From contig PDIP01000027.1 in assembly GCA_002811645.1 (NCBI GenBank), positions 58,717-122,716 of the forward strand: a DNA stretch of 64,000 nucleotides. The letters run 5' to 3'. Positions 19,435-28,779 of the stretch are shown here, one piece after another. A program made the position numbers and the translations under genes. The stretch's first letter is position 1. Each line of letters opens with the position of its first letter. This stretch comes from Corallochytrium limacisporum (taxonomy: Eukaryota > Opisthokonta). Below the pieces are notes generated by a model that saw nothing but the letters and a program-made list of their open reading frames with translations, searched no databases and was not told where the DNA came from.

Positions 19435-20130
19435 ATGGATAGCTATAGTGATCAATACAATGGAGAAGAGCATGGCACGGTCAGTGTAGTAGATTCTATG
19501 CGTAGGGCATGGCTAAATGAACAGCACTGCCCGGAATTTCTGCCCTATATGCAGAACTTGGTGGAGCAACTAAAAGGGGTGCTGGACAAACGACAGGCCG
19601 AAATTGACAGTGTCGGAAACCATAACCTTGATGATTACCTCACGGCCAACATTATGCAGACGGAATTAGAACGGATTGTTTTTATGTTGCGCAGCTATTT
19701 TCGTGTACGACTATGGAAGATTCAAAAACATCCCGCTCTCATGCAGGAGCGAATCAACGAACCCGGACTGCTGTCAGTGAGCGAGCAAGGATTCCTTAAC
19801 ACTTACATTCGGATTCTAGAAGGACACTTGGAAAATAGTTTTACAGCAGACCTTCCAGACATGTTGAAGGCACATTTGAACAGGAGATCACATCAAGACG
19901 AGACAGCCTTCCCACAGCCACCAACCGCAATGGACCCACATTCAATTTCTGAGCCGAATCTAGACCAGTTCGTGCTGGTCGAGGCATTGGAAGACTGTTT
20001 CGCTCTAGAACTGAACGACAATGCGCTGGACGCACACGCGAAGCATACCCTTCACAAGGGAGAAAAAGCAGTGCTACGGTACCGCAAGGTAGCGGAGTAC
20101 ATGAACCGGGATCATTTGCAATTGATATGA
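19435..20130 (+). CDS. GINS4: GINS complex subunit SLD5
   Basis: Subunit of GINS, which joins CDC45 and MCM2-7 to form the replicative CMG helicase. The 231-residue protein (human 223) shows the SLD5 order. An N-terminal part has RRAWLNEQHCPEFLPYMQNLVEQL, then LDDYLTANIMQTELERIVFMLRSYFRVRLWKIQKHP, the GINS A-domain signature, then LSVSEQGFLNTYIRILEGHLENSF. The C-terminal B domain begins near residue 178 with LDQFVLVEALEDC and ends with HTLHKGEKAVLRYRKVAEYMNRDHLQLI, matching the typical SLD5 ending. The start ATG is in a good context (ACCATGG). Confidence 0.95.
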   Translation: MDSYSDQYNGEEHGTVSVVDSMRRAWLNEQHCPEFLPYMQNLVEQLKGVLDKRQAEIDSVGNHNLDDYLTANIMQTELERIVFMLRSYFRVRLWKIQKHPALMQERINEPGLLSVSEQGFLNTYIRILEGHLENSFTADLPDMLKAHLNRRSHQDETAFPQPPTAMDPHSISEPNLDQFVLVEALEDCFALELNDNALDAHAKHTLHKGEKAVLRYRKVAEYMNRDHLQLI

Positions 20131-20279
20131 AATAATATGCAACTCATCCCACCATTAGACACCCTAAGCCATTGCTCGTACATTTCTCCTAGTGGGTATG
20201 TCTTTCATCTTTATACTTTCAAGAATAATTTTGTGCTGCAGCTCCTGAAGATGAGTTTTTTGCTGCTTTCCTGGCCTGT

Positions 20280-20537
20280 TTAGTGCGTCTGGGACGGGTG
20301 ACGAAATGCCACCGGTAGAGGGTGGTCAGTGTCTGTGGAAAATATTCCCGGCGTCTTGCAGAGGCTGCGGTTCTGTGCGATGCGCTCCTGCACTCGTAGA
20401 GCCAGCTCAGTCTGCACCCCCACGCCTGCCAGTGCACTGTAGTACTCGCGACGGCGCAGAACCTCGACTGTGTGCTCATCATCCACAGAGGAACTGGAAT
20501 AGGGCACATTCACCGCCGCGGGAGCAGTACTATTCAT
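20280..20537 (-). CDS. Possible small protein, 85 residues, unknown
   Basis: ATG-started frame with a convincing middle segment (VDDEHTVEVLRRREYYSALAG followed by a helical ELALRVQERIAQNRSL). The last 20 residues look less natural, while another frame over 20219-20350 reads TLTTLYRWHFVTRPRRTKQARKAA. A one-base frameshift near 20355 would join the two plausible parts into a protein of about 105 residues. The ATG overlaps the stop of the next upstream small ORF (ATGA). No family recognised; this could be a real gene with a sequencing error, or chance. Confidence 0.35.
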   Translation of the reverse strand: MNSTAPAAVNVPYSSSSVDDEHTVEVLRRREYYSALAGVGVQTELALRVQERIAQNRSLCKTPGIFSTDTDHPLPVAFRHPSQTH

Positions 20538-20794
20538 TGTTTCTTACTGTATGTCCGATTTACAGTGAAGCCTTCAAAGAAGAGTTCCGCCGGGTCGCAG
20601 GCCGCAATCTTGTTCTTCCCAATGCGTTCAAATCTCGCATTCCGAAGAAGCGAATTCATAGGAACTTCTTTAACTTCGGTAACGATGTTTACGATGTGTA
20701 CGTTACCAGTGGATCCACCCTCGATCATTGAGACTGCAGCCATTGCAGTCTTTGGCGCATGTTGCGATGGCAAGGTGGTTGGCATAGGGGCCAT
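20534..20794 (-). CDS. Possible small protein, 86 residues, unknown
   Basis: Frame from the ATG at 20794 (a GTG lies 27 bases upstream). The central part, VHIVNIVTEVKEVPMNSLLRN followed by RIGKNKIAACDPAELFFEGF, looks protein-like. It ends at a TGA that overlaps the ATG of the next small ORF by the sequence ATGA. A GTAAG-to-CAG segment at 20547-20494 resembles a 54-base intron, but splicing it does not preserve the better downstream frame. No family recognised. Confidence 0.35.
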   Translation of the reverse strand: MAPMPTTLPSQHAPKTAMAAVSMIEGGSTGNVHIVNIVTEVKEVPMNSLLRNARFERIGKNKIAACDPAELFFEGFTVNRTYSKKQ

Positions 20795-21886
20795 GATTGG
20801 AACCTCTTTGAATAGTGACACCGGGTCCCCTTAGTCTATGAAGTGGTCTCTCACATAATCATCAAAGTGACTGTTCTTGGTGCTGCATAGTGATTCGACG
20901 AAGTCGCTGGTCAGGTTCCCGGCAGTCTCGTACTTTTCTGACTGAGGCACCCTTTGCATGCTGTAGAACTATTTCACGGAAGGGTAACAAATGAGTGACA
21001 AACAACGGTACCAGGGCTGAAAATAAGAAAGGAACGGAACATGAAAGCAATCCGCGGTAGCAGTGATTCGGGCTTCCGTAGTGTTTGTGGTGCACGAAAC
21101 CGTCCTCACCTTAGCCCCCGTGGCCTGCGCACACCAGTGACCGTCCGAACCCGCTGCCGCTCGCCGAAATGCCAATACAATCGACACATAAAATCAAATC
21201 ACAAATCTATATAAATAATGAGTATTTTCTGCATTGAGACCACGTCAATTAAACTACAACAAATCCAAGCAAAATGTACTATGTGATTTAAAGTTTAGAC
21301 TGATTGCAAATATTCCAAATATACCCCTTGCAGCCAATGTGAGACAGCCCTTCACAGTCGGTACTTCAAACAGCGGCGTACATCTTTGTTTTTTGCCAGA
21401 CTCTATATTGAAAGTACTGGGGGCACGCGTGCATAAACAAAATGCCAAGGAAAGTCAAGCTCTTTGCGGTGGAGAGAGCAGTACGAAAGCCAGTACACCC
21501 GGCCCCGCATTGGGGATCACCGGGTATGGTCAGGTGTCACACACAGAGGCAACACCCTTTGTGAGATCCAAAATTCACAGCACCCACGGGGTCACTTGGT
21601 CCCACCTTTGGGCGCTGAATGGCGCAGTGTGGTAAGGCTGAGGATCCGTTCTGTTTTGGAAAGTTTATAGAAGAGTTCTTGGACAATTGTCTCTAAATAA
21701 TCGAAGTAAGTAGCAACACACGCCGGAGAGTTAATAGTCCTATGGGCAAGCTATGGCAATTGTTGTTATATGTAGCGTCATGTTTTTTATGGTATGTAAG
21801 TAAACAAAGCAAGTGAAAGGAATGGAAATCATTGTTATGTCCTTTATAGCATATGCATGTGTCTGGGTCGTTTTAGTTTAGCAAAT
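20795..21886. other. Intergenic region upstream of ATP synthase subunit d
   Basis: About 1.1 kb, AT-richer than the neighbourhood towards 21700-21880. Open frames are short and lack motifs. It probably holds the promoter of the ATP synthase d gene. No RNA gene was recognised. Confidence 0.5.
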
Positions 21887-22381
21887 ATGTCTAGCTCAAA
21901 AATCGCCAACCTGCTCAAGAGCCACCCCGATTGGGCTGCCATTGGTAAGAAGGTGGCTCCTGCCGCGTACGCAGAGTTCAATGGTCTCCGAAAGCGCTAC
22001 GATACTGTCCGGGAGAAGCTGATACAGACTTCCGAGACACCTGCGGCCATTGACTGGGACTTTTACAAGAAGCAGACTGCCAACCCCGAAATGATCGACG
22101 AGTTCAAGGAAGTTTACGAGGCTGCTGATTTCAGCAAGGCTGGGAACAGTGCAGACCTCGAGAAAGCTGCCAAGGATTTGGCCGCCAAGCGCGAAGCAAG
22201 CATGAAGGGCGCTGCCGAAGTGGCACAACGGGCACGTGACGCAGTCGCCAAGCTGCAGGCTGACCTGGCTGTGATTGAGGGACAGAAGAAGATCAGTGAA
22301 CTGACTACCACTGACATTCTAAAGGAGAACCCTCAGTACAAGGCAGAATGGGAATCCAAGATGGCTAAGGGAGAGTGGTAA
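21887..22381 (+). CDS. ATP5PD: Mitochondrial F1Fo ATP synthase subunit d
   Basis: Peripheral-stalk subunit of the mitochondrial ATP synthase on the matrix side. From the ATG at 21887 the protein is 164 residues, nearly the animal length (161). It begins MSSSKIANLLKSHPDWAAIGKKV, then has EFNGLRKRYD, AIDWDFYKKQTANPEMIDEFKEVYEAADF and a final IEGQKKISELTTTDILKENPQYKAEWESKM, matching the pattern of family members. An in-frame ATG 30 bases upstream (21857) would add 10 residues. The inner start gives the family-like N-terminus. There is no cleavable presequence, as usual for this subunit. An AATAAA lies at 22625. Confidence 0.93.
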   Translation: MSSSKIANLLKSHPDWAAIGKKVAPAAYAEFNGLRKRYDTVREKLIQTSETPAAIDWDFYKKQTANPEMIDEFKEVYEAADFSKAGNSADLEKAAKDLAAKREASMKGAAEVAQRARDAVAKLQADLAVIEGQKKISELTTTDILKENPQYKAEWESKMAKGEW

Positions 22382-22691
22382 GCTGCGCCATATGTATATT
22401 GTCCACTCTGCCATGCAACAAACAAACCTATGGTAGGGTCAAACGGGATGCAGGCTTTGTCGTAGATTCCATGCAGAATGACAAGGACCTATCACTTTTC
22501 TTCATGAATTAGTAGAAGAATGTTGAACTCTAAGAAAGATTGAATACCCTTTCTTGAGTTGGAGATTGCCATGGGGTGACCCTAAACCCACACATCACAA
22601 CCAAAGCACGATTGCTGAATATCAAATAAATTCTAAAAAACATTGAATTTCATAACAGTACAAGATTTTCTATTTCCTATCCACGCGGTGT
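22382..22691. other. Convergent intergenic region ATP synthase d / PEP-synthase-like
   Basis: About 310 bases holding the 3' UTRs of two convergent genes. It has an AATAAA at 22625-22630 on the plus strand. Nothing else was recognised. Confidence 0.6.
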
Positions 22692-25600
22692 TTAGTCCAA
22701 CGATGATGACACCTCGCTTTCATTACCATCTTCCACCTCTATATTGTTTTGCAGCAACTGCAGTTCTCCCTTGGTCGCATTCAGCAGGACATAGTCTCCT
22801 GTGCTTACCAGTTGCGTCACGCCAGGCACACTGACAATGCACGGAATACCGTATTCGCGGGCACACAAGGCACCATGGCTAAGAAGCCCACCAGACTCCG
22901 TAACGATGCCCTTTAGCATGGGAAAATACGGGCTCCAACCAATGTCCATGGACGTGATAACTAAGATGTCGCCGTAGCGGAGCACCGGAGCATCACCCAG
23001 ATCAGTCAAGACCCTGGCACGGCCTGTAACCTGACCCTTACACGCCGGCAGACCCCGAAGGGTACCTTCAAGGATCTTCCGCGCTGCTAAGACCGCAGAG
23101 GACAGCGTTTGCGTGCGCATGCGACCAATGATGGGATTTGGCGTCCCAATGGTTAGCATCGGGAAACGGACTTTTCGCTGGGTCGTGTCAAACTGTCGCT
23201 TCCGCTTGATGGCATTCAGAATGATAGCCTCACTGCGGCGCGCGCGTTGGTTGCTCGAAGGAAGTATAGACGGAGACTTCGGACTCTGCGGTGCAGCACC
23301 ATCGCGAGTTGGACTGCGGAACCGATTACCACCCAACGACCGCTGATCTTCGGAGGCCATGAAGCACAACCGTTGAATCTCAGTGTGGGTCATAAAGTAC
23401 AGAAGTTCCGCAGCCGGCAGGTCGCCTTGTACGGCCAGCATCTCTGCGAGTGTACGATAGCCTCGGCGCAAGGTCAGTGCTACCTCGATGGCAAAGCTCT
23501 TACCGCGATCACGGTCCCGCATAGCTGCCAGAGCAAGGCGACGGACTGGGATTAGAGCCAGACGACGTGCATAGGAGAGCGAAGTGTTGAGCTGAGTAGT
23601 TCCTAGCGTGTCGCTCCTGGGGCTACTGTTGTCATGGCCACTTATGCTTGCCAGGGACGACAAATCACGAGGAGTTGAGCCAGGCGTGCTACACCTTGAT
23701 CTCGCGCCCTTCCCGTCTGGAGTGGATGTGATCTCCTCACCTACAAAACTAACCTCGTTCCTCAGGCGGTCGCCGTGTTCAACAGCTAGTTTTCGAATGG
23801 CGCCAATCACATCAAGTGGATCCTCACGCCAGGTACGACTCATGAGCTCGACTTCATTGCTGCATCGGTGGCCGTGAGCCTGCAGGAAGGCCTCAAACAG
23901 GCGCCCGGCAGGAGTGCTACCTTCAAGCAAGAAAGTCAACAGTTCGGACCTACTTGACTCTTCGACCGGCTTCATACCGTACGCTTCGAGATCGACCATG
24001 GTTTGAGCCGCCAGTTTTTCCAGAGACCGTGCTATATCAGGAGCCATTCCACTATCAACTGCACTACCCCAGCCACCACCCCAGAGTCCGTCTGCTCGGT
24101 TGCCCAAGAGCTCGGCAAGGTCGGCGTAGTGTTCGACCGTCCACTTCCCGGAATCCATACTGGATCCTTCATCGTTGAGAATGTGGAGCAAAAGATTTGT
24201 CCAATGACCACAGCGAGCGGTCAAAGCGACCAGACAGGACCAGACCTGCCGATACAGCTGTAGATAGGAATCAATTTCCATGAACAGCTCAGCGGCGTCA
24301 TTGACGTAGCGCGCACTGAGCCTGCGTTCGTCAAAGCGTTCATGCTTCTTCTGCAGATCCTGCAGTATCTGGTTCGTTCGGGCCAGGCATAGCAGAAAGC
24401 GCACAAACGCTGCACGCTTCTGACCTGACGTCATTGAGTCCCCTTCAGTGAACATTTCTAGGTCTTTGAAGGGAATCTCAGTGATGACCCTGCCGCAAAG
24501 AGTCATGTCCATAGCCGCCTTGGACGTGTAAGCCGTCCGCGTATGAAATACTGCACAAGTATACAAATTCAGGAAGGAATTGTTGCGAAAGATGGGCAAA
24601 AATTTTTGAGTGTCCATGTGTGTATCCATAATGCCAGAACTACGCAACAGGTCCTGAATACCATGCTCTAGAGCGACCGCAAAGGTACTCAGCGTCAATG
24701 GTGTCATTGCAGTCGGCATCAGCTCGCTAATGGTTGATCTCGACAACCACTCACCCTCAGAGGCAAGAGGAGTGTCAAACTCTGTGCCGATTAGATCATT
24801 CTCCACAGGAGCGCCTTCTGTCACTGGTCGACATTGCAACAAGTAGACTTTACCGGTGTTTGATATACCGTCCCATGTGACCACAAACTCAACGGCTCGG
24901 CCCGATCCACTAAAATAACGCTCCACAACAGCACCGACACAGCACACTCTTTGTACAAGAGCTTCCAGTGCGTCCCTGGGAATACCTGCTATTATTCCAT
25001 CATCGTTCCCCATCTTCTTCAATATAGAAGTCGATCTCATGCCACTGGGGGGCTTCTTCGGTGGTGTGTCCATGATTCCCACGGAATCAATACTCTTTCG
25101 TTTGACGGAGTTGATGGTCTGGCTTGATCTACGCCGGACCAGGGGATGTCCGGAGGAAGGTAAGTACTTCTGGATTACGAAGTCCGTCAGCAACGAGTCA
25201 TCCTGGCTCTCTGGGGGTCTCGGAAACTTCTCAAGCACATCAAGCCAAATCGGCCTGCACACATAGTAGGTATCAGGGTTTCCCGAGCCATCAGTTGCAC
25301 CGGTGCCAATCCCATCAACTGTGCTGATGACCATGTGGGTGATTGCTGCGTCCCTTTCGCTATCCTCCCGAACATTACCATCCTTGCTACGCTGGCTCAT
25401 CCGCTTGGGTATCATCGCTTCTTCCTTCGTTTCTTCTTCGGTATCTACCAAGGACTCATCTGACGTTACGAGAAGACCACTTAGGGCAGGTCCAGTCACC
25501 ATTGCCTGTATAATGACCGCTATACCAGGGTCTATCTCGAGATCCATACTCAGTCTTTGGAGGACCGTGGCATACTCGAACTGCGATGCCCAGCACTGCA

Positions 25601-27905
25601 CGATCCGTTGCAGGACACTGTCAACACCGCGGACAAATAGATACGTGCTATTTTGGCCCGCAAGTGAATGCGCTACATCCTCATCAACTCCACTAGAGCG
25701 AATGGCCAGAGCCTCAGTTTTTGAGAACGTCTCACGAAGCGCATCCCTTACTGCCTTCTCGATCGTAGGTTCTAAAGAAGTCCGAAGAATCATTCGGCGC
25801 AGCCTCCTACATTGGGACTCGAGTTCGGCTTTCGGACACGTATAGACGCGGTTGATAGCGTCCTGCAGATCGAGCCCATTGACAGAATGTTCTTGTTGGT
25901 GTCGCCAAGCAGCCGCAGTCAATGTGGCGACCTTGGGCACGAAGAACTTTAATGGTTCCAGAAATTCCTCTTGATACGGACTGAAATGGAAGCTGCTTTG
26001 CTTTCGTACAGTTCCGCCTTCACGCTCAAGCTCGCTGTCAGTGTCAAAGTCGTCGTCGATGTCATTGTCAGTGTCATCCGCTTCATTAACATCTGCAGCT
26101 AATTTGGTACGCACTGCCTTTGCATGCTGTACCAATTGATCAACCTCAGTTGCGCATTGATACAATCTGCCCAGCTCCATGCCCTTGCCACCAACGATCT
26201 GCGTATACTGATGAAGGCGGTCGTCAAGGCAGACAATAAACCTCTCCAGGTCTTCCTGATCCAAGGTCTCTTCTGGGGTCCCAGTGATAGGGTTGTTTTG
26301 CCGAGAAGTGTCCGGGTTCTCGTTCCCTGATCCCATGCTCAATGGACTCACACTAAGTGGATAGCGGATGAAGGAACTGTTCTTCGGTTTTGTACCGTGC
26401 CTGCGGTAGGCGAATCGAGTCATGACGATGGCCGGTGCACCGTTCACGGTCGCAATACCCTTATAGTAGTAAGTATCACTAGATCCACTTGTGACCGGCG
26501 GTCCCTGTGACTCTATGATGTTGTGCATGGTGATCCGATGTGTGCCCTGAGCACCTGTGCGTTCAGTCACAGGGCCTGAAGCAACTTCAAACTCAATCGT
26601 GTGCTTCCGATTCGGTCTCAGTCCTTCTGCAATAGTCCACATGGGGGTGTGGGTTCCAATGATCGCGCTCGTTCCACCGTGGGGCCTAATCACATAACCC
26701 CTGACCAAATGGCTCAGGGTCAACGTCCCACTAATTTCAAAGTGGATCCTCGTTCCATCTTCCAACATGACTAAGTACCCCACACTACGATAGTAGTACC
26801 CAGAAATCTGGTGGCCGCGAGCCTCACAACGCCAGCCACATCCGTCCAAAGGGAACTCCAGTCCATCAATATTTACGTACCCGGCAACGTTTCCCCATTG
26901 CTCAATCCTTCTAAGGCGATTTCTTCTCATCTCATTGAATAATGCAGCGCTCCATGGTTCCATAGCGGTGGACATGGCGTAGCTGACCAGATTTGTACTG
27001 CCTGCCTCTGTAACCACACGGGGACTCGTTGGTTTCCACAAAAGTGTGATATTCAAGGGCACCACTTGTCCCTTCCGCAGACGACCACGTGGACTATCGT
27101 CATCAGCATTTGCTGTCTGTCTCTTTTCATTGAAACGGGGCGGTTTCGCAAGATGAGGGGAGTAATCCGTCACGACAACATCGCCGGCAAAGCGAAGTCT
27201 GCGAGCTGCACCGGGGAGCTTGTAGTCGAGAGAGTCACCCAGCTCGTCCAGGTGCATTCCGCTCACGATCGGTCTCGGTCTACCCTCTGCGCGCGTTTGT
27301 ACCTCCATTAGACCACCCCACTGATGTTGTAGTGACTCTGTGGGGATCAAGAACGAGCCCAGATCCTCCACATCAAGTCGAAGCCATGTTCTTGCACTGT
27401 CGCTTCGCCGACCAATCCGAGAAATGAGAGTTATTCCCCGATCCTCATCACATACCACGTACTCACAACTTTCAAACGCTGCCTCAGAGAATGGATCGAC
27501 TTCTGTTTCTGGTTCTGTTGAAGCATAGATACCTGACTCTGCAATGGAACCTGCATTGGCCTTTTGTCCCTCTCTTCGCTTCTGCAATTCTGCCGCATTC
27601 ATCTCCGCCCTGGTTCTAGCCAGAGCCTGACGCACACAAAAAATGACGTAGATGATCAAGAATTTACACCAGAAGGTTGCAGCAGAGTAGTTTACTGGTG
27701 AGTAAGGCCTTGGTCTGTTCTCAGGCCGCATGTGTAAGTCCCACAAGACGTTACGTTGGCGCAAGACGATCCAACACCCTTCCATAGAAGCACTGATCAC
27801 AGCCCACATGAACACATATACCATGTATAATCCCTGAGCCGTACTCTGCAGACTATCTAGCAGAACCGCTGTCATGACGTTGCTCTCTCGACCTTGCTTC
27901 GTCAT
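22692..27905 (-). CDS. Membrane-anchored phosphoenolpyruvate synthase-like / rifampicin phosphotransferase-like protein
   Basis: Large protein of 1737 residues from the ATG at 27905; the frame extends further only through a TTG, and another ATG lies at 27875. The N-terminus has two hydrophobic segments (about residues 20-45 and 75-95). Residues about 160-560 form a beta-rich region, including GYYYRSVGYLVMLEDGTRIHFEISG. The ATP-grasp (PPDK N-terminal) half follows: GGKGMELGRLYQCA near 580, interrupted by an acidic insertion, then AIRSSGVDEDVAHSLAGQNS and VYLLQCRPVTEGAP. After a helical region, the phospho-histidine domain lies at the C-terminus, with the swivelling histidine near residue 1677 in GGLLSHGALCAREYGIP. 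There is no PEP/pyruvate-binding TIM barrel after it. The order resembles animal PEP-synthase-like proteins and bacterial rifampicin phosphotransferase. The substrate is unknown. Confidence 0.85.
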   Translation of the reverse strand: MTKQGRESNVMTAVLLDSLQSTAQGLYMVYVFMWAVISASMEGCWIVLRQRNVLWDLHMRPENRPRPYSPVNYSAATFWCKFLIIYVIFCVRQALARTRAEMNAAELQKRREGQKANAGSIAESGIYASTEPETEVDPFSEAAFESCEYVVCDEDRGITLISRIGRRSDSARTWLRLDVEDLGSFLIPTESLQHQWGGLMEVQTRAEGRPRPIVSGMHLDELGDSLDYKLPGAARRLRFAGDVVVTDYSPHLAKPPRFNEKRQTANADDDSPRGRLRKGQVVPLNITLLWKPTSPRVVTEAGSTNLVSYAMSTAMEPWSAALFNEMRRNRLRRIEQWGNVAGYVNIDGLEFPLDGCGWRCEARGHQISGYYYRSVGYLVMLEDGTRIHFEISGTLTLSHLVRGYVIRPHGGTSAIIGTHTPMWTIAEGLRPNRKHTIEFEVASGPVTERTGAQGTHRITMHNIIESQGPPVTSGSSDTYYYKGIATVNGAPAIVMTRFAYRRHGTKPKNSSFIRYPLSVSPLSMGSGNENPDTSRQNNPITGTPEETLDQEDLERFIVCLDDRLHQYTQIVGGKGMELGRLYQCATEVDQLVQHAKAVRTKLAADVNEADDTDNDIDDDFDTDSELEREGGTVRKQSSFHFSPYQEEFLEPLKFFVPKVATLTAAAWRHQQEHSVNGLDLQDAINRVYTCPKAELESQCRRLRRMILRTSLEPTIEKAVRDALRETFSKTEALAIRSSGVDEDVAHSLAGQNSTYLFVRGVDSVLQRIVQCWASQFEYATVLQRLSMDLEIDPGIAVIIQAMVTGPALSGLLVTSDESLVDTEEETKEEAMIPKRMSQRSKDGNVREDSERDAAITHMVISTVDGIGTGATDGSGNPDTYYVCRPIWLDVLEKFPRPPESQDDSLLTDFVIQKYLPSSGHPLVRRRSSQTINSVKRKSIDSVGIMDTPPKKPPSGMRSTSILKKMGNDDGIIAGIPRDALEALVQRVCCVGAVVERYFSGSGRAVEFVVTWDGISNTGKVYLLQCRPVTEGAPVENDLIGTEFDTPLASEGEWLSRSTISELMPTAMTPLTLSTFAVALEHGIQDLLRSSGIMDTHMDTQKFLPIFRNNSFLNLYTCAVFHTRTAYTSKAAMDMTLCGRVITEIPFKDLEMFTEGDSMTSGQKRAAFVRFLLCLARTNQILQDLQKKHERFDERRLSARYVNDAAELFMEIDSYLQLYRQVWSCLVALTARCGHWTNLLLHILNDEGSSMDSGKWTVEHYADLAELLGNRADGLWGGGWGSAVDSGMAPDIARSLEKLAAQTMVDLEAYGMKPVEESSRSELLTFLLEGSTPAGRLFEAFLQAHGHRCSNEVELMSRTWREDPLDVIGAIRKLAVEHGDRLRNEVSFVGEEITSTPDGKGARSRCSTPGSTPRDLSSLASISGHDNSSPRSDTLGTTQLNTSLSYARRLALIPVRRLALAAMRDRDRGKSFAIEVALTLRRGYRTLAEMLAVQGDLPAAELLYFMTHTEIQRLCFMASEDQRSLGGNRFRSPTRDGAAPQSPKSPSILPSSNQRARRSEAIILNAIKRKRQFDTTQRKVRFPMLTIGTPNPIIGRMRTQTLSSAVLAARKILEGTLRGLPACKGQVTGRARVLTDLGDAPVLRYGDILVITSMDIGWSPYFPMLKGIVTESGGLLSHGALCAREYGIPCIVSVPGVTQLVSTGDYVLLNATKGELQLLQNNIEVEDGNESEVSSSLD

Positions 27906-28779
27906 GTCGAACAAAAACTTGGTATCTAAGCTATCCTACATATCAAAGACCGACGATGATGATGATTACCCTCTCGGTTGCGCGTCTGATACTAAGTCAT
28001 GCTCGGTTTCTTGCATATTCATATCCCTTTTGTTCCGGGTTCCATCGAAGTTTTTCGTATCTGTAAGATCATGTGGATGTATAACATTCATTGCTCAAAT
28101 AACCTCACATAGATCACGGCTTCGTCCAACGATACTAAACGGGGGTAGCCCACCCGGTTCTACTTTTTGTTTTCCGGTGATCGCGCCACCGAGGCCAACT
28201 TCCCCTCCTATTTCCCGCTGCTTATTCTGAGATTTAAATGCGGGCCACCAAAAGCCTCCCCTGGGGAGAGGAGAAGGGGGAGGGGGGGAAGGGGAGGACT
28301 AGGTTGGCTCTGTCAGAGAGATATAGTCCGGTGGTACAGCGGCGGGAAGGTAGAAGGTCGCGGTGAGAGGGGTGGAAGGAGGACGACTGAGCAGCCGAGG
28401 TAACAAGAAGGAGGCGGCGACGGGAGGTCTCCCCGCCAAACTGACCGCCCATCGGCGCGCACCCAAAAAGCACTGAGACAGAGAGGACAGAAGGAAAGAG
28501 GACCTAGAAAAAAAACTCGTGCTTTTTTGGTGAACCGTGACAGAAAGAGCCGGGGTCTGGGTGGGGAGGGAGTTGGAAGCGGAGGCAGTCGGGGAAAAGA
28601 TGAGCAGTGGCTATTTCTATTTTTTCCCGGTTTAAGCTTGAACAAAAATATTCGGCCCCCGGGATGGGAGGGACGTGGGTTTTCCATAGGTACAATTGAC
28701 GATCTTGTCAACTTAGATTGTAGTCTAACTCATCACATAACTATTACAACTGGTCATATTTATTCGTGTGTTTCACATT
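27906..28779. other. Upstream region of the PEP-synthase-like gene
   Basis: About 870 bases between two minus-strand genes. It contains a G-rich purine island at 28262-28298 with four or more G runs on the plus strand. Open frames are low in complexity. It probably contains the promoter of the PEP-synthase-like gene and the aftiphilin 3' UTR. Confidence 0.5.
28262..28298 (+). repeat. G-rich polypurine island with quadruplex potential
   Basis: At least four runs of four to seven G residues separated by one to four bases, all purines after the first base. This satisfies the simple pattern for a G-quadruplex on the plus strand. It lies about 360 bases upstream of the PEP-synthase-like start. 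Confidence 0.7.

Noticed and set aside
20494-20547. Possible 54-base GTAAG...CAG intron on the minus strand
   Set aside because: Removing it joins to a frame with poor protein character and does not keep the better-looking frame open.
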